This document shows, in pieces, positions 51,729 to 57,166 of a DNA stretch of 57,166 nt. This DNA is from an uncultured Eubacterium sp. (lineage in GTDB: Bacteria; Bacillota; Clostridia; Lachnospirales; Lachnospiraceae), in assembly GCA_910585745.1 (NCBI GenBank), contig CAJUFM010000008.1, positions 1-57,166 of the forward strand, given 5' to 3'. Position 1 is the first letter of the stretch. Each line of letters begins with the position of its first letter. The translations under genes were made by a program, and so were the position numbers. A model generated the notes under the pieces. The model had not been told where the DNA came from, searched no databases, and worked only from the letters and a program-made list of their open reading frames with translations.

Positions 51729-52307
51729 ATGATTACAATTCAACTATTTCCAAGTACATTTTTGATATTGTTTGCGTTGGTTTTTTTAGTGACTATTATA
51801 ATTCGTGTAATAAGAAAGAAAAGTTATCTTAAACTGTTTTATGTTGGAATTATTGAATTATATGTGTTGCTGTTAGTTAGTGTTACCTTATTACCAATTA
51901 ATATAATTAATCCATCATTAATAGAAGGCGAAAGTAGAATGATTGACTATATTCAATTAATTCCTTTTAGAACAATTTTGGAGACGATTGAATCTAATGG
52001 CTTCCTATCAATTCAACTTGTTGGAAATATAATATTGTTGCTGCCACTGCCAATTTTAATGGGATATGTGGTCAAAAATAAGTCTTTTGTAATATTATTA
52101 GCAAAATGCGCTTTGGTTTCATTAGGAATTGAATTTATTCAGATTTGTATTGATTTTGTCATTCAGTATCCAAGTCGTAGGTTTGATGTGGATGATATAA
52201 TACTCAACATTATTGGAGTAATGATTGGAACAATGGTGTTTAAGATAATTTTGCATTTTGAAACATTTTATAATTGGATTGGGGAAAAGATTGTTTGGAA
52301 GATTTGA
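51729..52307 (+). CDS. VanZ-like membrane protein
   Basis: 192 residues, five hydrophobic segments. The VanZ pattern is visible: IQLIPFRTI, GNIILLLPLPILMG, E-x-x-Q in LGIEFIQI, and FDVDDIILNIIGVMIG. VanZ proteins lower susceptibility to some glycopeptides and peptides, so an immunity role here is plausible but inferred. ATG 51729 follows GGGAGG; the frame upstream runs through the hairpin. Confidence 0.85.
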   Translation: MITIQLFPSTFLILFALVFLVTIIIRVIRKKSYLKLFYVGIIELYVLLLVSVTLLPINIINPSLIEGESRMIDYIQLIPFRTILETIESNGFLSIQLVGNIILLLPLPILMGYVVKNKSFVILLAKCALVSLGIEFIQICIDFVIQYPSRRFDVDDIILNIIGVMIGTMVFKIILHFETFYNWIGEKIVWKI

Positions 52308-52683
52308 GAAAATAAGTATTTATGCAAATAAAACAATAGTGATTATACATTTAGCTATAATGACTATTGTTGTTGTTTTATTAAGAATATTGTATTTTGA
52401 CTTGATTTGTCAGATATGTAATCAGGATGTAATTGATATTAATTATTTATTTGAATATGTATTTATATATAATTTTGCCGGAACCGTTATTGTATTATCC
52501 ATGATAGGAGTAGTAATTTATGGTTATTATTTTTACATTAGTAAAAGAAAAAGTTTGTTTATTGTAATGTATGAGCAAGGACTTTCTAAACATATGCTAT
52601 TTGTTTACTTGCTTAGCGAATGTTTTATTATGTTTATAATACCATATTTGATAGGTGATTTATTGTGTTTTATTTTATTGTAA
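52291..52683 (+). CDS. Small FtsX-like membrane protein
   Basis: About 130 residues with three hydrophobic segments. A cytoplasmic loop reads SKRKSLFIVMYEQGLS and resembles the FtsX/MacB permease loop. The start is uncertain: TTG 52291 has a GGGGAA-like site, TTG 52258 is the longest. It overlaps the VanZ gene and, at its end, the next gene by 19 bases. It looks like one half of a permease whose other half is the next gene. Confidence 0.65.
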   Translation: MFGRFEKISIYANKTIVIIHLAIMTIVVVLLRILYFDLICQICNQDVIDINYLFEYVFIYNFAGTVIVLSMIGVVIYGYYFYISKRKSLFIVMYEQGLSKHMLFVYLLSECFIMFIIPYLIGDLLCFILL

Positions 52684-53726
52684 AAAGATATAAAAGATTT
52701 ATTGTTCAAAATATGATCATAATTGTTGTTTTTTTTAATCTGTTACTTGGCTTGCTGTTTTATGCAAATAAAGAATTATTTGAATTAGAATATAATAAGA
52801 ATATTTTTGTGAGTTTCCCTATTGATTCTAAATACATTTCTGATCCGTTTTATGGACAAAGGGATTCTAATTATTTAATACAAGAAGTTAAAAGTTCCAA
52901 TTTGAATTATCATGTTGGATATCTGTGTTCGTATATAAATCACAAAAAGGAGCATTTGGAAAATTATGTATACATTAATGAGTATATGATGAAGTTTAAG
53001 TATCCTATGGAGTATGGAGAGTGGATAAAAAATGAAGAAGAAGTCGTTGTTGGAGGAGATTTTTCATCAGAATATAAACTAGGAGATTTGTTCTATATTG
53101 ATTCCATATATATTGGAAAAGTTGTAGGTATCTTAGGCAAAGAATATTCATTTATGTTTTTAAATGTAAGTGGTGATAAATTAAACTATAAAAATATTTT
53201 TTCAAGATTATCTGAAAACATAGTGATTTCCAATAATAAACAGTTATGTGATTTATTAAATATGAGGATTTCTGAAAGAGCAATTATGGCGGATGAATAT
53301 GGCTATAAGAAACTTGTTTCAAAAGGTTTTAATTTGAAAAATTATGTGGAGCTTAACCAAATGGGAAGTGATGAATATGAAATCAGAGAGGGTCATGTAA
53401 GTGTTTTAATGTTTGGATTATTATTATTTTCAATTATATTAAATACATTTTATTTGTTATATATATGTGTGTGTAAAAATGGAAATAAATTAAAAATAAT
53501 GTGGGAACAGGGATATTCTAATTTAGAGTTAACAGCTTGCTTAGTTGTTCCGCTAATAATTGATATAATTATTTCGTATATATGTGTAAGAATTTATTCA
53601 TTTAATGTGTTAGAAAAAGATATAGTAGATAATAAATTATATGGCATATTGATGTTGAGTATTGTTTTTTCATTTGTTTGTGTGTTTATGCTGACTAAGA
53701 ACGTTATTAAAAGGAAGGTAGAATAA
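52665..53726 (+). CDS. FtsX/MacB-like ABC permease
   Basis: 353 residues. One N-terminal membrane helix, a long extracellular domain (about 40-240) and three C-terminal helices: the MacB layout. The loop KLKIMWEQGYSNLEL repeats the EQG-S pattern of the preceding protein. With the ATPase it should form a transporter for the peptide or for resistance to it. Very AT-rich codon use (AAT, ATA, TTA) unlike the flanking genes. Confidence 0.75.
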   Translation: MFYFIVKRYKRFIVQNMIIIVVFFNLLLGLLFYANKELFELEYNKNIFVSFPIDSKYISDPFYGQRDSNYLIQEVKSSNLNYHVGYLCSYINHKKEHLENYVYINEYMMKFKYPMEYGEWIKNEEEVVVGGDFSSEYKLGDLFYIDSIYIGKVVGILGKEYSFMFLNVSGDKLNYKNIFSRLSENIVISNNKQLCDLLNMRISERAIMADEYGYKKLVSKGFNLKNYVELNQMGSDEYEIREGHVSVLMFGLLLFSIILNTFYLLYICVCKNGNKLKIMWEQGYSNLELTACLVVPLIIDIIISYICVRIYSFNVLEKDIVDNKLYGILMLSIVFSFVCVFMLTKNVIKRKVE

Positions 53727-53730
53727 AAAG

Positions 53731-54375
53731 TTGATTAAAATTGTTGATTTACAAAAGAAAGTTGGGGCGAACAGGAATATAATGAATAATTTTAATATTG
53801 AAATAGGGCGAGGACAAATGGTGCTTGTCAAGGGAGCATCAGGTTGTGGAAAAACAACTCTTCTCAAAATATTAGCCCTGACTGATACGTATGATTCTGG
53901 GCAGTATATCTATGAGGGGAAAATTGTTAAATATACAATGGATAGAGTAAATTCAAAAATACGTAAATATGATATTGGATACATCCCGCAGAATTTAAAT
54001 CTAATTCAAGATATTTCTGCTTATGAAAATATTATGTTAGTGTTAAGGTTACAAAAAAACTTATATAATGCAAGAAAAAATATTTATGAATTGGCAGCGT
54101 ATTTAGGAATCAAAGATGTTCTTGATACGTCCACAGGATTATTATCAAGAGGAGAACAACAGCGTGTGGCTATTGCAAGAGCATGTGTTAAAAAGTCAAA
54201 AATTATTATTGCAGATGAACCAACAGCTTCTTTAGATGAAGAAAGAAGCAATAAAGTGATGGAGCTGTTTAAATGGATTAATAAGTCGGGGAAAACGATT
54301 GTTTTAAGTTCTCATGATAGAGATAGCTTTTTTAATAGAATGGAACGGAATAAGTGCCAAATAGTAAAACTCTGA
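53731..54375 (+). CDS. ABC transporter ATP-binding protein, MacB/lactococcin-972-exporter type
   Basis: 214 residues. Walker A GASGCGKTT, the signature LLSRGEQQR (LSRGE in place of LSGGQ), Walker B IIIADEPTASLD and the H-loop SSHD are visible. It pairs with the FtsX-like proteins. The start is probably TTG 53731, after AAGGAAGG at 53713-53720. Last gene of the AT-rich operon. Confidence 0.88.
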   Translation: MIKIVDLQKKVGANRNIMNNFNIEIGRGQMVLVKGASGCGKTTLLKILALTDTYDSGQYIYEGKIVKYTMDRVNSKIRKYDIGYIPQNLNLIQDISAYENIMLVLRLQKNLYNARKNIYELAAYLGIKDVLDTSTGLLSRGEQQRVAIARACVKKSKIIIADEPTASLDEERSNKVMELFKWINKSGKTIVLSSHDRDSFFNRMERNKCQIVKL

Positions 54376-54411
54376 TTCTGAGACAATGTCAAATTTTGCT
54401 TTGTTAGGAAT

Positions 54412-54441
54412 TTAACATTAAATATGTATTTACAATATAAT
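54412..54441 (+). promoter_or_regulatory. Promoter of the xre-agrC operon
   Basis: TTAACA (54412-54417), 18 bases, TATAAT (54436-54441). A short palindrome CGGTA/TACCG (54467-54481) lies just downstream of the start point and could be an operator. Confidence 0.7.
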
Positions 54442-54536
54442 AATATGGGATAAAACACCGTATATCCGGTAGATATTACCGCTCATAATTATGCTGTTTA
54501 TTGGTATCATGGAATAAAAAGCAAAGGGGCATAAAT

Positions 54537-54875
54537 ATGGGCGAGAGATGTTTTGAGGATGCGCTTATTGGAGCTAATCTTAAGAAATTCAGAGAGGCGT
54601 TTCAAATAAAGCGGAAAGAACTTGCAGAGATTTTCCATATCTCAGAAGATGGCGTATACCGGATCGAGAGAGGAGAAACCGGTCTGTCAAGCTCCTATGC
54701 ATATATTCTGGCAAAAGAATTGCATTGTGATATGAATTTTATATATGGAATTACTCCGGAACCCGCGCTTTTAAATACAGATGATGTAGAAATGCAACTG
54801 ACGCCCGCGGGTATTGCACAAAGGTTAAGGGTATATGCTCAGTTTTTGGAAGAGATGAACAAAGGAGAAAAGTAA
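54537..54875 (+). CDS. XRE-family helix-turn-helix regulator paired with AgrC
   Basis: 112 residues. The DNA-binding part (about 10-70) reads LKKFREAFQIKRKELAEIF then SEDGVYRIERGET, a classic XRE fold. The C-terminal about 40 residues are helical (LTPAGIAQRLRVYAQFLEE). No receiver domain or phospho-aspartate. The kinase gene begins 4 bases after its stop. ATG 54537 follows AAAGGGG. It may control the agr genes or the peptide operon. GC content is higher than in the operon before it. Confidence 0.85.
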   Translation: MGERCFEDALIGANLKKFREAFQIKRKELAEIFHISEDGVYRIERGETGLSSSYAYILAKELHCDMNFIYGITPEPALLNTDDVEMQLTPAGIAQRLRVYAQFLEEMNKGEK

Positions 54876-54879
54876 AGAG

Positions 54880-56136
54880 ATGTTGACCTGCATAAATGCA
54901 GTGCTGGAAATGATAGCAACTTTGATCTGTGTGAATCATTTGTTCTGTAAGAGATATCATTTCCAGGTTTACGATGCTGTATTTATATTATCAGAACTGA
55001 TCATAGTAGAAAGTGCTAATTATCTGGGGCTGTCCAAAGGGATGGCTCTGTTTGGATATATTGGCATCTATATTTATGAATTGGTGAAATTTAGATGTTC
55101 GATGCGGGTGGCAAATGTCAATTTGGTTTTGTTTATTACATTTGGTGTGGTGATGCAGGTGGTTTGTTCTATTCCTGCTTTTGTGCTGGAGAAATATGTG
55201 GATATTGATGTACTTGTGATTAGTATTAATGCTCTGCTGATACTGTCATTTTGGGGGATCAGCAGGAACGGAAGGCTGTTAAAGATATCCAGGGCCGCCA
55301 TGAATTTTAATATGCTGACCAATATTGCAACAGGAATTACCTTCTGCGGTGCGTTTTATCTTTTGGTGGCATATAAACTGACTGATTTTATGAGAGTTAC
55401 GGATTACATCATATTTGGTATGTGGACGATACTGATCGGAGTTTTGATCATTAAGCTGCAGCAAGAGCGATCTGAAAAACTTGCAAGGGAAAAAGAGATT
55501 GAATTGAGGAACACCTATGATGATGTATATAAACAGCTGTTAGATACGATACGTAAGAAACAGCATGACTTTAATAACCATATTAACGCGGTATATAGTT
55601 TACATATTGTGGCGGAGGATTATGATCAACTCGTATCCATGCAGAAAGAGTATTGTGGTGAACTTCTTAGAGATAACCGGTATTCCCGGCTGTTATCTGG
55701 GGGTTCACCTATTATTATTGGCTTTCTTTACTCCAAATTTATGGAGGCGGAGAGCAAAGGATGCTGTATTGGGTATGAGGTAAAGATTGATGAGATGAAA
55801 TGTCGTATTCCACAATATAAGATTGTGGAGATCCTGGGTATTTTACTGGATAATGCTATTGAGGCAGTGGCAGAGCGGGAGTCCAAGGGGATTTTTGTGA
55901 AAATCTGTGAATCTGCTGATTCGATTTATATTGCTGTGAAAAATGATTCCGAGGTTTTTTCCAGACAGGAGTTTGGTTTGTTTACCCAGCCTGGCTATTC
56001 GACAAAGGGAACAGGAAGGGGAACTGGTCTAGCCAATCTGGTTGAGAGGTTAAAGGAGTATGATTGTGAACTAAATATCTATTTTGAGAAAACGGAGACT
56101 CCCCGTATTGTATTTATGATCCATATAACCGAATAA
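54880..56136 (+). CDS. agrC: AgrC-like sensor histidine kinase (GHKL type)
   Basis: 418 residues. Six or seven membrane helices (about 1-195) form the peptide sensor, followed by a coiled linker. The phospho-acceptor is His229 in KKQHDFNNHI, the AgrC form. The ATP site has LLDNAIEA (Asn325) and GRGTGLANL. It would sense a cyclic peptide made by the AgrBD pair encoded opposite. No AgrA-type response regulator is in the window; its partner may be the XRE protein or a regulator elsewhere. Confidence 0.9.
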   Translation: MLTCINAVLEMIATLICVNHLFCKRYHFQVYDAVFILSELIIVESANYLGLSKGMALFGYIGIYIYELVKFRCSMRVANVNLVLFITFGVVMQVVCSIPAFVLEKYVDIDVLVISINALLILSFWGISRNGRLLKISRAAMNFNMLTNIATGITFCGAFYLLVAYKLTDFMRVTDYIIFGMWTILIGVLIIKLQQERSEKLAREKEIELRNTYDDVYKQLLDTIRKKQHDFNNHINAVYSLHIVAEDYDQLVSMQKEYCGELLRDNRYSRLLSGGSPIIIGFLYSKFMEAESKGCCIGYEVKIDEMKCRIPQYKIVEILGILLDNAIEAVAERESKGIFVKICESADSIYIAVKNDSEVFSRQEFGLFTQPGYSTKGTGRGTGLANLVERLKEYDCELNIYFEKTETPRIVFMIHITE

Positions 56137-56181
56137 GAGTTGTGAAATTTTATGGTCTGCCATCCGTACCGTATTAGCTCT

Positions 56182-56217
56182 ATGGCACCAGTTTGAATCA
56201 AATCAAATTGGTGCCAT
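56182..56217. terminator. Hairpin between convergent agrC and agrD
   Basis: A stem of about 14 bp with one mismatch (56182-56190 with 56209-56217 outermost). It has no T run on either strand, but its place between convergent genes suggests a terminator. Confidence 0.55.
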
Positions 56218-56226
56218 TGGATGAAA

Positions 56227-56364
56227 TTATTCGTGTTTTGGTTCTTCCGGATATTTTTGTTCGCCAAACAAAAGCAGACTCATTTTTGTCCAGTGAAGGA
56301 TTCCGCCGGCAACAATGCAGAAATTACATGCTTTAAATAACCAGGATTTTGCAAAATGTTTCAT
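56227..56364 (-). CDS. agrD: AgrD-type cyclic lactone autoinducer peptide precursor
   Basis: 45 residues. An amphipathic leader (MKHFAKSWLFKACNFC...) is followed by the signal region and the acidic/proline tail GEQKYPEEPKHE, which is the AgrD recognition tail. The ring is usually Cys plus four residues just before the tail. Here the sequence at that point is Ser29-Leu-Leu-Leu-Phe33, so a serine lactone is predicted. AAGGAGG precedes the ATG at 56364, which overlaps the agrB stop (ATGA). The longer frame starting at 56430 lies inside agrB and is not supported. Confidence 0.85.
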   Translation of the reverse strand: MKHFAKSWLFKACNFCIVAGGILHWTKMSLLLFGEQKYPEEPKHE

Positions 56365-56912
56365 GAAATGGACCTCCTTTTTAGTATTTTTGCTACGATC
56401 AGTTGTAACGATTGCAGCTGGATTATCCAAAAACCAGCAATGGTATACTGATTGAAGGGAACAATAAACATGACCAGGGCATATGCCGTGATTATAGTGA
56501 ATGCCTGCTGTTTGGACTTCCTCACCTGTATGCCATTAGGTATAGGGCGGTAGGAGGAGACGACAGGGGCAAAAAGATAATGGATCATCATACAGACTAA
56601 AAGTAATACAAAGTATGCCGGCTTTGGAAATGAGAGACTGGGCAGCTGGCATATGCCAAGATAAAATATGAGAAATGACACAAGCAGGCAGCTGGAATAA
56701 TGTTTAAAATGCAGTCCCCCTGTGCAGGTTCTCAGGATGAGCAGTACGAGGATTGCTGTGAGGTACTGGGGAAGATGGTGGGTCATTGTAAAAAAGATAC
56801 CCATAATAAAGAGCTTGCTTATTTCTGAAAACAGACTTACTACGGTATAGCGGATCTGTTCGATTTGAAAATCTGTATAGCCAAAACTGGTCTGTAAATA
56901 ATCCTGAATCAT
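56361..56912 (-). CDS. agrB: AgrB-family peptide-processing membrane endopeptidase
   Basis: 183 residues, about six membrane segments. The catalytic residues are His68 and Cys75 in RTCTGGLHFKHYSSC; the spacing of 7 equals that of Staphylococcus AgrB. It cuts AgrD and forms the ring in the membrane. AGGAGG lies before the ATG at 56912. First gene of the minus-strand agrBD operon, with a leader of about 150 bases. Confidence 0.92.
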   Translation of the reverse strand: MIQDYLQTSFGYTDFQIEQIRYTVVSLFSEISKLFIMGIFFTMTHHLPQYLTAILVLLILRTCTGGLHFKHYSSCLLVSFLIFYLGICQLPSLSFPKPAYFVLLLVCMMIHYLFAPVVSSYRPIPNGIQVRKSKQQAFTIITAYALVMFIVPFNQYTIAGFWIIQLQSLQLIVAKILKRRSIS

Positions 56913-57067
56913 TGCGGCATACCTCCTGTGGCAATTCTATCAAAAAAGTGACAAGAAATATAAAAGGAGTTTCCCAGGTGGCAGTTTGTCGCAATAAGAG
57001 CTGTTTTTTTGGCGGACTCTGTTACATTTTATGAGGTTATCCGGATAAAAAAGTAGTTTAGAGAAAT

Positions 57068-57097
57068 GTATTACAAAGTCCAGCTAATAAATGTCAA
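57068..57097 (-). promoter_or_regulatory. Promoter of agrBD
   Basis: On the minus strand TTGACA (57097 to 57092), 18 bases, TAATAC (57073 to 57068). A perfect 12-base palindrome TTATCCGGATAA (57037-57048) follows in the leader and could be a regulator site. No gene is seen in 57098-57166. Confidence 0.7.
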
Positions 57098-57166
57098 TAG
57101 TAAAATAAAAAGATGTTGGGGTCAAAACCATAAATAAATTTGCCTCTGTTTCTATAGTACCTTGAA

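Overview
The window reads as a chromosomal segment of a gut-type Clostridia, most likely Lachnospiraceae (Blautia/Ruminococcus/Dorea-like). The evidence is the hprK-glucokinase-murB-rapZ-whiA-HPr cluster, Lachnospiraceae-type DUF6465, DUF4364 and DUF1385 genes, a clostridial RF1/PrmC/L31/Rho neighbourhood, strong AGGAGG ribosome binding sites, canonical sigma-A promoters and many T-tailed terminators. No rRNA, complete tRNA, CRISPR array or transposase was seen. The assignment rests on gene content only.

Layout. 1-2405: 3' part of a secreted GH10 xylanase behind a 42-bp tandem-repeat linker. 2588-6369: potABCD polyamine ABC transporter. 6534-11620: hprK, ROK glucokinase (with a local duplication at its start), murB, rapZ, whiA and a Crh-like HPr that lacks the phosphorylatable histidine. 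11757-16319: dnaE and pfkA. 16418-20713: small acidic membrane protein, DUF6465 protein, MBL hydrolase, pyrE, cca. 20781-26063: a sugar-binding-sensor/GGDEF protein, tex and a lipoprotein. 26185-31091: a SpoIID-like/peptidoglycan-binding protein and an asymmetric ABC exporter pair. 31137-33638: cysK, araD and an unusual nuclease-like gene overlapping araD. 33653-36354: ArsR repressor with a clear operator, HMA metallochaperone and P-type ATPase. 36385-41064: metY, a long structured leader and a large BspA/DUF285-repeat surface protein. 41071-44207 (minus strand): zinc-ribbon regulator; malic enzyme, YhcC radical SAM and DUF4364 operon. 44313-50859: UDPGP family pyrophosphorylase, rho, rpmE, DUF1385, prmC, prfA.

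The right end (50900-57166) is accessory. An AT-rich block (about 51126-54375) encodes a secreted peptide precursor, a VanZ-like protein, two FtsX-like membrane proteins and an ABC ATPase. This resembles a Sec-dependent bacteriocin export/immunity operon, but the precursor has an in-frame TGA inside its signal peptide. Next to it lies an agr-type quorum-sensing locus in convergent halves: a plus-strand xre-agrC pair and a minus-strand agrB-agrD pair. The predicted autoinducer ring starts with serine, not cysteine, and the kinase is paired with an XRE-type regulator where a LytTR response regulator (AgrA) would be expected.

Working picture: the left and centre are housekeeping and carbon/polyamine/sulfur metabolism. 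HprK and the Crh-like protein would give catabolite control without PTS phosphotransfer, and xylanase and araD fit a plant-polysaccharide diet. The right end would be a peptide-signalling and peptide-secretion accessory island. Functions are family-level calls from motifs read by eye; no searches were run.
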